The notes beneath the pieces are model-generated. The model saw only the letters and a program-made list of their open reading frames with translations, was not told where the DNA came from and did no database searches. From Alphaproteobacteria bacterium (GTDB lineage Bacteria; Pseudomonadota; Alphaproteobacteria; SP197): DNA of 64,000 nt. The DNA lies in assembly GCA_016869675.1 (NCBI GenBank), contig VGDP01000003.1, positions 1-64,000 of the forward strand, given 5' to 3'. The translations under genes were made by a program, and so were the position numbers. Positions 1-10,555 of the stretch are shown piece after piece. Each line of letters begins with the position of its first letter. The stretch's first letter is position 1.

Positions 1-101
1 GACCAGATTGGACACGGGCGCCCTCGCTGTGGGTTGCAGCGGCCCAAGATCCCCCGGGATCAGTCAACAAGTCAACAACTCGCCAAGGCATCGTTTCGCC
101 G

Positions 102-299
102 ATGCTTGTTTCCCCTTGCCCCGCGGCCAAGGCCATGATCCGCAATCTGGTCCAGGGCCAGGAGGCGGTGGTACGGACCGCGCGCAAGGTCTTCCCGTTG
201 GCCGAGAAGGCCGGCGACGAGGCGACGTGCGATCTGCTGACCCAGCGGCTGAACGTCCACGAGAAGACCGCGTGGATGCTGCGCAGCCTTCTGGAGTAG
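102..299 (+). pseudogene. Dps/ferritin-like DNA-protection protein, C-terminal fragment only
   Basis: Ends ..[43 protein letters not shown], the Dps C-terminus; the N-terminal ferritin-like region is not encoded upstream in the visible sequence. Confidence 0.7.
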
Positions 300-356
300 T
301 TTGGCGCCGCCCAGCGCGCTCCAGCGGGAGCCGCGCAAGCGAGGTCGGCGTCGGCG

Positions 357-437
357 ATGGAACTGCATCAGATCCGCTACTTCCTCGCCGTGTGCGAGGA
401 GCTAAACTTCACGCGCGCCGCCGATAAGTGCCGCGTC
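357..437 (+). pseudogene. LysR-family regulator, N-terminal HTH fragment
   Basis: MELHQIRYFLAVCEELNFTRAADKCRV matches the LysR start, then similarity stops abruptly. Confidence 0.6.
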
Positions 438-514
438 CCGCTCCCTCACGGCGGGTTGATTTGCCGTGCGAGGCAAATGCGTTCACCTCAGGTGTGCAAC
501 CACGAGGTTCCATC

Positions 515-1480
515 GTGTTCGTTCATCTCAAGCGCGGCTGGGAGCTGCCGGCGTCGGCGGCCACGCCGGAATCCGCCTATCTGGACCGTCGAACGCTCGT
601 GCGCACGCTGGCGGCCGGGCCCTTGCTCGCCGCCGGGCTCGCCCTGCCCCGTCCGGGACGCACCGAGGATGCCGACCCCTCGGCCGGTCTCTACCCGGCC
701 GCGCGCAACGAGCGCTACGCGCTCGACCGGCCCGTGACGGATGAGCCCATCACGTCGCGCTACAACAATTTCTACGAGTTCGGCTCCCACAAGGAGATTC
801 ACGAGCGTGCCCAGGACCTGGTGATCCGGCCGTGGACCATCGCGATCGACGGCCTGGTCGAGGCGCCGACGACCATCGACGTGGACACGTTGTTCCGCGA
901 GGCCGGGCTCGAGGAACGGCTCTACCGCCATCGCTGCGTCGAGGCGTGGTCCATGGCGATCCCGTGGACCGGGTTCCCGCTGGCCAAGCTTGTCACCGTG
1001 GCGAAACCCTTGGGCTCGGCCAAGTACGTGGCGTTCGAGACGTTCATGGACGCGGACGTGGCGCCCGGCCAGCGTCAGGTCTGGTACCCGTGGCCCTACA
1101 CCGAGGTGGTCACCATCGCCGAGGCGACCAACGAGCTCGCCTTCCTGGTCACCGGCGCCTACGGCAAGCCCATGGCCAAACAGTTCGGCGCGCCGATCCG
1201 CCTGCACCTGCCGTGGAAGTACGGCTTCAAGTCGATCAAGTCGATCGTGCGCGTCTCCTTCGTCGAGGAGCGCCCGAAGACGTTCTGGGAAACGCTCGTG
1301 CCCGAGGAGTACGGCTTCTGGGCCAACGTCAACCCGGCGGTCGACCATCCGCGCTGGAGCCAGGCGACCGAGCGCGAACTTGCCACCGGCGAGCGCGTGC
1401 CGACGCTGATCTTCAACGGCTACGGCGACTTCGTCGCGCCGCTCTACGCCGGGCTGGAGAACGAGCCGCTGTACATGTGA
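515..1480 (+). CDS. msrP: Protein-methionine-sulfoxide reductase catalytic subunit MsrP (YedY-like molybdopterin enzyme)
   Basis: TNYNNFYEFG-like segment, YRHRCVEAWSMAIPWTGFPL (Mo-ligand Cys), KYGFKSIKSI, C-terminal NGY; GTG start inferred at 515. Confidence 0.85.
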   Translation: MFVHLKRGWELPASAATPESAYLDRRTLVRTLAAGPLLAAGLALPRPGRTEDADPSAGLYPAARNERYALDRPVTDEPITSRYNNFYEFGSHKEIHERAQDLVIRPWTIAIDGLVEAPTTIDVDTLFREAGLEERLYRHRCVEAWSMAIPWTGFPLAKLVTVAKPLGSAKYVAFETFMDADVAPGQRQVWYPWPYTEVVTIAEATNELAFLVTGAYGKPMAKQFGAPIRLHLPWKYGFKSIKSIVRVSFVEERPKTFWETLVPEEYGFWANVNPAVDHPRWSQATERELATGERVPTLIFNGYGDFVAPLYAGLENEPLYM

Positions 1481-1493
1481 GGGCGCACGCGAC

Positions 1494-2588
1494 TCAAGCC
1501 GGCGGGATCAGGACGATCTTGCCGACGTGGGTCTTGGCCAGGAACAGCGTCTGGGCCGCCACGATCTCGCTGAGCGGAAACGTCGCCGCCACCATGGGGC
1601 GGATCGCGCCCTGCTCGATCAGGCGCACCAGGTTGGCGAACACGCCGGGGCCCAGGCACGTGCAGCCGTGGAGCGTGAGGTCCTTCAGGTAGAGCGTGCG
1701 CACGTCGAGCGCGACCATCGGCCCCGCGATGGCGCCGGCCACGGCGTAGCGACCGCCCGGCCGCAGCACGTCGAGCAGTTCGGGCCAGCCGGGTCCGGCC
1801 GCCACGTCGATCACCGCGTCCACGCTGTCGCGGCCCAAGGCGGCGACCAGGGACGACCCGCGCGCGACGAAGCCAGCGGCGCCGGCCACGCGCAGCTCCG
1901 CCTCCTTGGCCGCGCCCGCCACGGCGACGGGCCGGGCGCCGCGCGCCCGCGCGAGCTGCACGGCGGCCGAGCCGACGCCGCCCGAGGCGCCGGTGACGAG
2001 CACCGTCTCACCCGTCGCGACGGCCGCGCGCGTCAGCATGTTCTCGGCGGTCGACGCGGCGCACGGGAACGACGCCAGCGCCACGTCGTCGAGCGAGGAC
2101 GCTATGGCATGGGCGTGCTCGGCCGGCACCTTGACGAACTGCGCGAAGGCGCCGTCGCACTCGGAGCCCAGGTACCACGCGCGCCACGGCGCCCAGCCGA
2201 GCGGCGCGCGCAGGCACGGCTCGACCAGGACCCGTTCGCCCAGGCGCGACGTCGCCACGTCCGGGCCGACAGCGACGATGCGGCCGCAGGCGTCGATCCC
2301 CTGGATGCGCGGGAACGCGAGCGCGCCGCCCGACCAGGTGGCGTCCGCCGCCTCGGCCGCGGCGAACCCCTCGCCGCCGCCGACGTTGGTGCCCTCGGTC
2401 ACGGCCTTTGAGTACCAGCCGACGCGCGTGTTGATGTCGGTGTTGTTGACCGCGGCGGCGCCGACACGGACCAGCACCTCGCCGGGGCCGGGCACCGGCA
2501 CGGCCACGTCCTCGCGCCAGACCAGCTTGTCAAAGCCGCCGTGTCCGGTCAGCAGCACCGCCGCCATGCGGCTGGGCAGATCGGTCAT
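1494..2588 (-). CDS. Zinc-type alcohol dehydrogenase / quinone oxidoreductase family protein
   Basis: MDR-superfamily GROES-like N-terminus, VTGASGGVGSAAVQLARARGA Rossmann motif. Confidence 0.8.
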   Translation of the reverse strand: MTDLPSRMAAVLLTGHGGFDKLVWREDVAVPVPGPGEVLVRVGAAAVNNTDINTRVGWYSKAVTEGTNVGGGEGFAAAEAADATWSGGALAFPRIQGIDACGRIVAVGPDVATSRLGERVLVEPCLRAPLGWAPWRAWYLGSECDGAFAQFVKVPAEHAHAIASSLDDVALASFPCAASTAENMLTRAAVATGETVLVTGASGGVGSAAVQLARARGARPVAVAGAAKEAELRVAGAAGFVARGSSLVAALGRDSVDAVIDVAAGPGWPELLDVLRPGGRYAVAGAIAGPMVALDVRTLYLKDLTLHGCTCLGPGVFANLVRLIEQGAIRPMVAATFPLSEIVAAQTLFLAKTHVGKIVLIPPA

Positions 2589-2744
2589 GGGTGGCTCCTC
2601 GATGGTCTGTGGGGTCCGCCGGAGCCTCGCCGATTCCCGCCGCGTCGGCCAGGGCCCGTGTGCGCGGCCGGACCGAACGCTCATCGCTTGCGGGCGGCGG
2701 CCCTGACTGGCAGGGTTCCGCCACACCTGGATGGGAGGGTCGCC

Positions 2745-3134
2745 ATGTCGAAGGTCAAGTTGTTCCGCGGGCTGAAGTTGGACCTCAAACCCGGCGAGCG
2801 TGGCATCAAGACGGTCCCGGTGGTGAACGCCGGACTGTCCAAGACCTTCGGTGCCGGCATCGGCACCCTGCAGAACTGCGACCTTGCCTGGACCGTGACG
2901 TACGACGAAGTGCTCTACGTCATGTCCGGCACGTGCGCGATCAAGGTCGGCGACAAGCGCTACCGCATGGAGCCGGGCGACCTGATCTGGCTGCCCAAGG
3001 ACACGTCGCTGGTCTACGAGGCGGGGCCGGAGCTGTGCACGTTCTTCTACGCGGTCGCGCCGGTCACCGGCTCGCCCTCGACCAGCAAGACCGACGCCTA
3101 CCCCACGGTCGAGCCGGAGAAGGCGTTAGTCTAA
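2745..3134 (+). CDS. EutQ-like cupin-domain protein
   Basis: Cupin pattern ..TYDEVLYVMSGTCAIKVGDKRYRMEPGDLIWLPKDTSLVYEA. Confidence 0.65.
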   Translation: MSKVKLFRGLKLDLKPGERGIKTVPVVNAGLSKTFGAGIGTLQNCDLAWTVTYDEVLYVMSGTCAIKVGDKRYRMEPGDLIWLPKDTSLVYEAGPELCTFFYAVAPVTGSPSTSKTDAYPTVEPEKALV

Positions 3135-3862
3135 GGGCCCCCGCGCGCCTCGCGCGCGAGGCGGGCCAGGGTAGCGCGCGCGGCCTCGGCGCCCGTCACG
3201 GTCCCGGGAAACGCGATGCGGCCGAGCCGCGCGCCAACCCGCACATCGCAGCCCTCGGCGTCGAAACCGCAGAGCCGCGCCTCGGCCCCCGTAAGGCCAG
3301 CCAGGCGCGCGGCCATCAGGGCGACTGCGTCGTCGTGATCCTGGTTCATGTGCTCGATCACCCCCGCCTCGAGCGCGGCGGCCGCGCCAGCCACGTCGGG
3401 CGCCAGCGGCAGATCGGCCGCGTCGATCCAGTGGATGCGGCCGAAGCCGGCCACCATGTGGGCTCGCTCGGGCTCGACGCGGTAGAAGGCAAAGTCCTTG
3501 AACTTGACGAACATCGCTGCCCCGGGGAACCGGGCCAGGTAGCGGGCGCGATCGGCCGCGTCCACGGTGCGCGCGATGCGGCCCAGCAGGCTGAGCCGCG
3601 CGCCGGTCAGCGGCTCGTCCAGGCCGGCGGTCGCGTCGAACAACAGCCCAACGCGGGCCTCGGCCTTCAGGTTGTGGGTGTGTTCGGCCAGGTCGGAGAG
3701 CAGCAGGAGCGGCCGACCGGCGGCGTCGCTGGCCACTTGGACGAGCGAGGGATAGGGCCAGCCGCCGGCGTCCGCCTGGGCGGTGGCGAGCGTCGCGGTG
3801 GCGGCGGCGCGGATCAGACCGCGTGCTGCGCGGCCCCGGTCGGCGTTGGATTCGTTCACCAT
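3131..3862 (-). CDS. HugZ-like/pyridoxamine-5'-phosphate-oxidase-related FMN-binding protein
   Basis: ATLATAQADAGGWPYPSLVQVASDAAGRPLLLLSDLAEHTHNL..; C-terminal DUF2470-like EHMNQDHDDAVALMA. Confidence 0.75.
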   Translation of the reverse strand: MVNESNADRGRAARGLIRAAATATLATAQADAGGWPYPSLVQVASDAAGRPLLLLSDLAEHTHNLKAEARVGLLFDATAGLDEPLTGARLSLLGRIARTVDAADRARYLARFPGAAMFVKFKDFAFYRVEPERAHMVAGFGRIHWIDAADLPLAPDVAGAAAALEAGVIEHMNQDHDDAVALMAARLAGLTGAEARLCGFDAEGCDVRVGARLGRIAFPGTVTGAEAARATLARLAREARGGP

Positions 3863-3954
3863 GCCCTTGAAACGGCCGAGGATCGTCCCATTGTGGACAC
3901 AATGGCGGCCCAGGCTTGGCGTGCCTCGGGGCCTCCATCGCGGTAGACTACGCC

Positions 3955-4656
3955 ATGCCACAGACGATCGCGCTCGTCGATGACGATCGCAACATCCTGA
4001 CGTCGGTCTCGGTCGCGCTCGAATCCGAAGGGTTCCGCGTGCGCGCCTTCAACGACGGCGCCGCCGCGCTGCGCGCCATCGGCCAGGAGCCGGTCGACCT
4101 GGCCGTGCTGGACATCAAGATGCCGCGCATGGACGGCTTCGAGTTGCTGGGCCGCCTGCGCAAGGCGACCGAGATGCCGGTGATCTTCCTGACGTCGAAG
4201 GACGACGAGCTGGACGAGGCGCTGGGCCTGCGCATGGGCGCCGACGACTACATCACCAAGCCGTTCTCGCTGCGCCTTCTGGTCGAGCGCATCCGCGCGG
4301 TCCTGCGCCGCGCCGAGGCGCGCCGCCAGACCCAGCCCGACGCATCGGCCGAACCGTCCATCGAGCGCGGACCCCTGGTGCTGGATCCCTCGCGCCATCT
4401 GTGCTCGTGGCGCGGCGAGTCGGTCGCCTTGACCGTCACCGAATTCCTGATCCTGAAGGCGCTCGCCACCCATCCGGGGCACGTCAAGAGCCGCAACCAG
4501 CTTCTGGACACCGCGTACGACGACGAGGTCTACGTGGACGACCGCACGATCGACAGCCATATCAAGCGCATGCGCAAGAAGTTCAAGGTGGTCGACCAGG
4601 ACTTCAACGCGATCGAGACGCTGTACGGCGTTGGCTACCGCTACCGACAGACCTGA
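3955..4656 (+). CDS. chvI: Two-component response regulator ChvI
   Basis: [35 protein letters not shown]..; receiver plus winged-helix output; followed by a ChvG-like kinase. Confidence 0.85.
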   Translation: MPQTIALVDDDRNILTSVSVALESEGFRVRAFNDGAAALRAIGQEPVDLAVLDIKMPRMDGFELLGRLRKATEMPVIFLTSKDDELDEALGLRMGADDYITKPFSLRLLVERIRAVLRRAEARRQTQPDASAEPSIERGPLVLDPSRHLCSWRGESVALTVTEFLILKALATHPGHVKSRNQLLDTAYDDEVYVDDRTIDSHIKRMRKKFKVVDQDFNAIETLYGVGYRYRQT

Positions 4657-6295
4657 CGGCGCGGTCGGCGGGGACCGAGCCGGGCTGACCCGCGCGAAGG
4701 GGCAACGCACGGCGCGGCGCGGGGGGCGGCGGCCGGCCTCGCCGCTGATGCGGCGTATCCTGATCATCAACCTGCTGCCCCTCGTCCTGTTCGCCGCCGG
4801 CATCCTCTACCTGGATAACTACCGGCGCGGCCTGATCGACGGCGAGATCGGCGCGCTGACCAGCGAAGGGCGGCTGATCGCCGCGTCTCTCGCCGAGACG
4901 GTCACATCCAACAACGAGGGGCCCGGCCGCATCGACGTGGGCGAGGCGCGCGAGCTGATGCTGCGCCTGGCCCACGCCACGGCATCGCGCGCGCGGCTCT
5001 TCGACGTCGACGGCCGCATGCTGCTGGACAGTCGCGAGATCAGCGCCGCCGGCGGCGCGGTCCAGGCCGAGGAGCTGCCGCCGCCCGACCGCGTCAACCG
5101 CTGGTGGCTCGAGCTGGTCCGCCTGGCCATGGCGCCCCTGCCGCGCCTGACGCCGCTGCCCGCCTACCGCGAGCCGCGCGACCAGAGGGCGACCGATTAC
5201 CCCGAGGTGGTCATCGCGCTGACCGGAGCCGAGGCGAACGCACTGCGCGACGCGGGCCGAGACGGCGAGATCCTGACCGTCGCCGTGCCACTGCAGCGGT
5301 TCAAGAAGGTGCAGGGCGCGGTCATGCTATCGACCACGTTGGGGCGCGTCGACACCCAGCTGCGCAACGTGCGCTCGACGATTCTGGCGCTCTTCGGCAT
5401 GACCTTCGCGCTGACGGTGCTGCTGTCGCTCTATCTGGCCAGCACCATCGCCCTGCCGGTCCAGCGCCTGGCCGAGGCGGCCGAGCAGGTGCGGCAGGGC
5501 CATGGGCGCGCCGACGCGATTCCCGACCTGACGGTCCAGGGCGACGAACTGGGCGAGCTGTCCGGCGCGCTGATCGCCATGACCGAGACGCTGTGGCGAC
5601 GCATGGAATCGACCGAGCGGTTCGCCGCCGACGTGGCCCACGAGATCAAGAACCCACTGTCGTCCCTGCGCAGCGCGGTCGATGTGGCCAACCGCGTCGA
5701 GGATCCGGACCAGCGCCGGCGCCTGCTGGAGCTCGCGCTCGAGGATGTGCGCCGGCTCGACCGGCTGATCACCGACATCGCCAACGCCTCGCGCCTGGAC
5801 GCCGAGATGAGCCGGGCCGAGACCGCCGCCGTGGACCTGGGCGCCCTGCTGGCGATCCTGGTCGAGATCCACGAATCGAGCCCCGGCGCCCCCAAGGTGG
5901 CCATCAAGCTCGACGTTCGGGGCGATCCGACGGTCAACGGCGTCGAGGGCCGGCTGGGCCAGGTGTTCCGAAACCTGCTGGACAACGCGGTGTCGTTCAG
6001 CCCACCGGGCGGAACGATCCGCGTGACCGCGCGGCGGACCGGCAACCACGTCGAGGTCACGGTGGACGACGAAGGGCCTGGCCTGCCGCTCGACAAGCTG
6101 GAGGCCATCTTCGACCGCTTCTATTCGCTGCGACCGCAGAGCGAGCGGTTCGGCACCCATTCGGGCCTGGGTCTGAGTATCGCCCGGCAGGTCGTCGAGC
6201 GCCACGGCGGCACGATCCACGGCGAGAACCGCGGCGACGACCCTGAGCGTCCCGCCGGCGCGCGCTTCGTCGTCCACTTGCCGGTACGCCGGTGA
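4631..6295 (+). CDS. chvG: Sensor histidine kinase ChvG
   Basis: N-terminal TM, HAMP, H-box [22 protein letters not shown] boxes; follows chvI. Confidence 0.85.
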   Translation: MATATDRPDGAVGGDRAGLTRAKGQRTARRGGRRPASPLMRRILIINLLPLVLFAAGILYLDNYRRGLIDGEIGALTSEGRLIAASLAETVTSNNEGPGRIDVGEARELMLRLAHATASRARLFDVDGRMLLDSREISAAGGAVQAEELPPPDRVNRWWLELVRLAMAPLPRLTPLPAYREPRDQRATDYPEVVIALTGAEANALRDAGRDGEILTVAVPLQRFKKVQGAVMLSTTLGRVDTQLRNVRSTILALFGMTFALTVLLSLYLASTIALPVQRLAEAAEQVRQGHGRADAIPDLTVQGDELGELSGALIAMTETLWRRMESTERFAADVAHEIKNPLSSLRSAVDVANRVEDPDQRRRLLELALEDVRRLDRLITDIANASRLDAEMSRAETAAVDLGALLAILVEIHESSPGAPKVAIKLDVRGDPTVNGVEGRLGQVFRNLLDNAVSFSPPGGTIRVTARRTGNHVEVTVDDEGPGLPLDKLEAIFDRFYSLRPQSERFGTHSGLGLSIARQVVERHGGTIHGENRGDDPERPAGARFVVHLPVRR

Positions 6296-7296
6296 ACTGC
6301 GCGCACCGCGGCGCGCTCGCCCTGGCGGCGGCCCTGGCCGGCCCCGCGAACGCTGGCGATGCGCCGCCGTTGGCCGTGCCGATCGATTGCCAGGTTGGCG
6401 TCGCGTGCTTCGTGCAAAACTACGTGGATCACGACCCTGGGCCCGGCGCCGCCGATTTCGCGTGCGGCAGCCTGAGCTACGACGGCCACGACGGCGGCGA
6501 CTTCCGCCTGACCGATCTGGCCGCCATGGAGAAGGGTGTGGCGGTGCTGGCCGCGGCCGACGGCGTGGTGTTGCGCACCCGCGACGGCATGGCCGACATC
6601 AGCGTCGCCTAAACGGGGCGCGAGGCCGTGGCCGGGCGCGAGGCAGGCAACGGCGTGGTCATCGACCACGGTGGCGGCTGGGAAACCCAGTACGGACACA
6701 TGCGCAAGGGCAGCGTGCGCGTCGAGCCGGGCCAGGCCGTCACGGCGGGAGAGCCCATCGGGCTGGTCGGCCTGTCGGGCCTGACCGAGTTCCCCCACCT
6801 GGAGTTCCTGGTGCGCCGCGACGGCCAGCCGATCGACCCGTTCAGCGGCCTGCCGGCGGGATCCGGGTGCGGCGCCGCCGGCGCGGGCCTGTGGAACGCC
6901 GAGGCGGCGGCGACACTCGCCTACCGGGCCGGCGGACTTCTGGGCGCCGGCTTCGCGACCGTGGAGCCGGAGCCGGGAGCCGCGCGCGCAGGGGCCCACC
7001 GCGCGGACCACGTCGAGCACGACGCGCCGGCGCTGGTCTTCTGGGTCGACGTGTTCGGCACGCGCACGGGCGACCGCGAGACGATCCGCCTGGTCGGGCC
7101 CGACGGTACCGTGCTGGTCGAGCAGGATGCGATCCACGAGCGCGATCGGGCCCAGTGGTTCCGCTTCGCCGGCACGCGCGCGCCCGAGGGCGGCTGGCCG
7201 CCGGGGGCCTATGTGGGGAGCTATCGGCTGACGCGCGACGTGGGCGGTGTGGCGCTGACCGTCGCCGAGGCGGAACGGACAACCGTCGTGCCCTGA
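6292..7296 (+). pseudogene. M23 family metallopeptidase interrupted by in-frame TAA (6610-6612)
   Basis: ..YDGHDGGDFRL..VLAAADGVVLRTRDGMADISVA*TGREAVAGREAGNGVVIDHGGGWETQYGHMRKGSV.. continues in the same frame after TAA. Confidence 0.75.
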
Positions 7297-7303
7297 CGCC
7301 CGC

Positions 7304-7525
7304 TCAGTGCACGCTGACGGGTTCCAGATCGTGCTGGCGCGCCACGGCGAACGCCTGATCGCGCGTCGCGGCGAGGCCGAGCCCGGTGCCGTTCGCGGCG
7401 AAGATGCCCCAGCGGTCCGCGCCCTCGACCGTCACGGGTCGGACATAGGAGATCTGCGGCGTGCCGAGGGCCAGAAACGCCGCGGGGGTCAGGTTCGGTC
7501 GTTGCGTCTCGGACCTGCGGTCCAT
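7304..7525 (-). CDS. DUF1150 family protein
   Basis: LTPAAFLALGTPQISYVRPVTVEG..WGIFAANGTGLGLAATRDQAFAVARQHDLEPVSVH. Confidence 0.75.
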   Translation of the reverse strand: MDRRSETQRPNLTPAAFLALGTPQISYVRPVTVEGADRWGIFAANGTGLGLAATRDQAFAVARQHDLEPVSVH

Positions 7526-7778
7526 GGGTGTTCTCCTACTGGCTGACGCGTCCTTGCGGCGCGCGTCGCGTTGCCCTTCTCCACGAAGCCAGGGCCGGCC
7601 GTCTTGGCGATCCGTCGCCATGCGCGCGGCCCATGCCGGCTCCGCGCTTGGAGGCTATGTTGGGTTCCACGGGCGGTTGATCAAGACCCGATGCCCCGTT
7701 CCGGGACACGCATTCGTGAACGGACAGTCCGCACGCGTTTGGTAGGATAGGAACTTAAAAATCGGGGGTACGCCCATC

Positions 7779-7985
7779 ATGCTCAGATTGGCGATCGTGT
7801 TGGCGCTTACACTTGGGACGTCGGCCGCATGGGCCGGCCAAGCCTGCCCGCGCATGCAGCAGCACCAAGCCTATCTGGCTCTGCTGGAGGAAACCGGTTC
7901 GACGGCACCGGCCGAGACCGCGAAGGTCGAGGAGCCCGCCGGGGCCGACGCCAGCGCGGTCGAGGCGGACGAGTTGGTCAACTAG
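7779..7985 (+). CDS. Small secreted protein of unknown function
   Basis: Signal peptide MLRLAIVLALTLGTSAAWA followed by a short hydrophilic tail. Confidence 0.5.
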   Translation: MLRLAIVLALTLGTSAAWAGQACPRMQQHQAYLALLEETGSTAPAETAKVEEPAGADASAVEADELVN

Positions 7986-8044
7986 GAGGCCCGGCCCCTT
8001 CCCCCTCCTTCGGGCCGGGCCACTTCTTGCCGTAGACTGGCGCC

Positions 8045-8920
8045 GTGGTGGCGCCCGTGGTGTTCGATCGTCGGCTGATCCGGCTGCGCCGTGATCGCGC
8101 GGCGCGCACCATCGCTGATCATGGCTTCCTGTTCGACGCGGCGGCGGAGCGCCTAGCGGATCGCCTGTCCGACATGCGGCGTGCCTTCGCCGTCGCGGCC
8201 GAGATCGGCAGCCGCGCGGGCGCTCTGGCGCGGGCGCTGGTCGGCACGGACCGCGTCGCGACCCTGATCCAGACCGATATGTCGGTCGCCGGACTGGTCG
8301 GGCTGGCGGGGCCGCGCGTGGCGCTGGACGAGGAGGCCTTGCCCTTCGCGCCGGCCAGCCTCGACGCGATCCTGAGCAGCCTGGCGCTGCACGAGGTCAA
8401 TGACCTGCCCGGTGCGCTGGCCCAGATGCGCCGCGCGCTGAAGCCCGACGGGCTGCTGCTGGTGTCGCTGCTGGGCGGCGAGACCCTCGCCGAGTTGCGC
8501 GCCGCCGTGGCCGAGGCCGAGGCGGCGACCGTCGGCGGCGCAAGCCCGCGCGTCGCCCCGTTCGCCGACGCGGCGGCCCTGGGCGGCCTGCTGCAGCGGG
8601 CCGGCTTCGCCCTGCCCGTCGTCGACACCGACGTCATCACCGTCGCCTACACCGAACCGCTGCGCCTGCTGGCCGACCTGAAGGGCATGGGGGCAGGCAA
8701 CGCCCTGGCGATGCGCCGGCGCGCGCCCATGCGCCGGGCGACCCTGGCGGCGATCGCCGAAGCCCTGGCGCGCCGCTGCGCCGACCCGTCGGGGCGCATC
8801 ATCACCCGTTTCGAGATCGTCACCCTAACGGCCTGGGCGCCGGCCGCGAGCCAACCCAAGGCAAGGCCGTGCGGCAGCGCGACCGTTCCCCTCGGTCGGG
8901 CGCTTGGCACCGAGGAATGA
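8045..8920 (+). CDS. SAM-dependent methyltransferase (BioC/NDUFAF5-like)
   Basis: FDRRLIRLRRDRAA..LPFAPASLDAILSSLALHEVNDLPGALAQMRRALKPDGLLLVSLLGGETL..FEIVTLTAWAPAASQ. Confidence 0.8.
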   Translation: MVAPVVFDRRLIRLRRDRAARTIADHGFLFDAAAERLADRLSDMRRAFAVAAEIGSRAGALARALVGTDRVATLIQTDMSVAGLVGLAGPRVALDEEALPFAPASLDAILSSLALHEVNDLPGALAQMRRALKPDGLLLVSLLGGETLAELRAAVAEAEAATVGGASPRVAPFADAAALGGLLQRAGFALPVVDTDVITVAYTEPLRLLADLKGMGAGNALAMRRRAPMRRATLAAIAEALARRCADPSGRIITRFEIVTLTAWAPAASQPKARPCGSATVPLGRALGTEE

Positions 8921-8983
8921 CCTGGGTCAAGGCGCGCGCGCCGCGCCACTGGCCTGCTACGATGAACGCGAGGAAGACCGCCG

Positions 8984-9288
8984 ATGCGTCGAGCCTTGGT
9001 GATTCTGGTCGCCCTGACGGCGGCACCCGAGGCCTGGGCCCAGGGCGACAGCAACCGCGGTGCCGACATCGCGTGCCAATGGTGTTCCGAGTGCACGCCA
9101 CCAAGGTGACCGGAACAGGCACCGACATGGCGCCGGCGTGGCGCTCGATCGCGCTCGACCCGGCCAAGGACGACGCGACCCTGACCACGTTCCTGCGCGC
9201 GCCACACCCGGCCATGCGCAACATCCCGCTGACCGAGCAGGACATCCAGGACGTGATCGCGTAGATCCGGGCGCTCGCGTTCGAGTAG
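8984..9288 (+). pseudogene. Class I cytochrome c with a 1-nt deletion in the CXXCH motif and an in-frame TAG
   Basis: Signal peptide MRRALVILVALTAAPEAWA; CSEC(H) requires one extra base after 9094 to join GTGTDMAPAWRSIA..; DVIA*IRALAFE* (TAG 9262-9264). Confidence 0.7.
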
Positions 9289-9294
9289 GGGGCG

Positions 9295-9605
9295 GTGACG
9301 TACGAGCTGCTGCGCTTCGTCCACCTGGCCGGCATGGGCCTGATCGCCGGCGGCCTGATCGGCGTGTTCGTCGGCGACGTGCGGGCGCGCCAGGTGCGCG
9401 ACGTGGTGCGCTTCGCCGAGGTGGTGCGCGCCATGGCGGTGTTCTACGACGGCGTCGTGGTGCCGGGCGCGCTTCTGCTGGCCGCGTCGGGCGCCCGGAC
9501 GACTGGGCGACACTGGGCGTCGCGGTCGCCGTGGCGTTCGCGGTCGCGGGATTGTTGTGCGACCTGATCCCCAGGCTGTACCCGTGGACGCTGGAGACGT
9601 CGTAG
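9295..9605 (+). pseudogene. Putative DUF2269-like membrane protein, apparently frameshifted
   Basis: TYELLRFVHLAGMGLIAGGLIGVFVGDVRAR.. then hydrophobic continuation in another frame (GVAVAVAFAVAGLLCDLIPRLYPWTLETS). Confidence 0.45.
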
Positions 9606-9609
9606 GTCG

Positions 9610-10020
9610 TCAGCCCAGCAGGTCCTGCAGCATGGCCACGAGGGGCGCATCGGCCGGCGGCATGGGGAAATCGCGCAGCCGCGCCGGGCGCACCCAGCGG
9701 ACCTCGCTGTGCTCGCGCGCGCGCGGCACGCCCTGCCACTTGCGGCACAGGTAGAGCGGCATGAGCAGGTGGAACGTTTCGTAGGCGTGGGACGCGAAGG
9801 CGAAAGGCGCCAGGCACGGTTCCTCGATGGCGATGCCCAGTTCCTCGCGCGCCTCGCGGATCACGGCGGCCTCGGGCGTCTCGCCAGTCTCGATCTTGCC
9901 GCCAGGGAACTCCCACAGCCCGGCCATCGCCTTGCCCTCGGGCCGGCGCGCGATGAAGACGCGGTCGTCGCCATCGATCAGGGCCAGCGCCACGACCATA
10001 ATCAGCGGGCGCTCAGCCAC
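9610..10020 (-). CDS. mutT: (Deoxy)nucleoside triphosphate pyrophosphohydrolase, MutT-type Nudix
   Basis: Nudix box GGKIETGETPEAAVIREAREELGI. Confidence 0.85.
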   Translation of the reverse strand: MAERPLIMVVALALIDGDDRVFIARRPEGKAMAGLWEFPGGKIETGETPEAAVIREAREELGIAIEEPCLAPFAFASHAYETFHLLMPLYLCRKWQGVPRAREHSEVRWVRPARLRDFPMPPADAPLVAMLQDLLG

Positions 10021-10555
10021 GCCAGGCCCGCCGTTCGAGAGCGAAGCACAGCGCCTCGGCGTTGTACCCCCGCGCGTCGAGCGTGACGGTCGCCGGACCC
10101 GTCGGCGTGAAGCCAACCGCTTCCAGAACACGGCGCGACGCCGCGTTGTCGGGCAGCACCCGGGCGTGAACCTGGGCGAGATCGGTCGCCTGGAACGCGA
10201 AGCGGATCATGTGGCGCGCCGCCTCGGTCGCGTAGCCGTGTCCCCAGTACGGCACGCCGACCCAGTAGCCGAGTTCAGCCGAGAGGCGATCCTCGTCGCG
10301 TTCGAGGCCGATGGCACCGACCAGCCCGACCCCGCGCGCGTCGATGCCGAGCTGCCAGCCTTCGCTGCGGGCCATCTGGGCAAGGGTCTCGGCGATCCAC
10401 GCCTCGGCCGCGCCGTCCGGGTAGGGATGCGGAATGCGCGCGGTCCAGTGCGCGACCCGTTCGTCGCCCGCGTAACGCCGCACGGCCGCCGCGTCCGCCC
10501 GTTCCAGACGGCGCAGCGTCAGGCGCTCGGTAAGAAGTGGCGGAAACTCACGCAT
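10013..10555 (-). CDS. GNAT family N-acetyltransferase (RimJ/RimL-like)
   Basis: LLTERLTLRRLERAD..GYWVGVPYWGHGYATEAARHMIRFAF.. Confidence 0.85.
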   Translation of the reverse strand: MREFPPLLTERLTLRRLERADAAAVRRYAGDERVAHWTARIPHPYPDGAAEAWIAETLAQMARSEGWQLGIDARGVGLVGAIGLERDEDRLSAELGYWVGVPYWGHGYATEAARHMIRFAFQATDLAQVHARVLPDNAASRRVLEAVGFTPTGPATVTLDARGYNAEALCFALERRAWRG

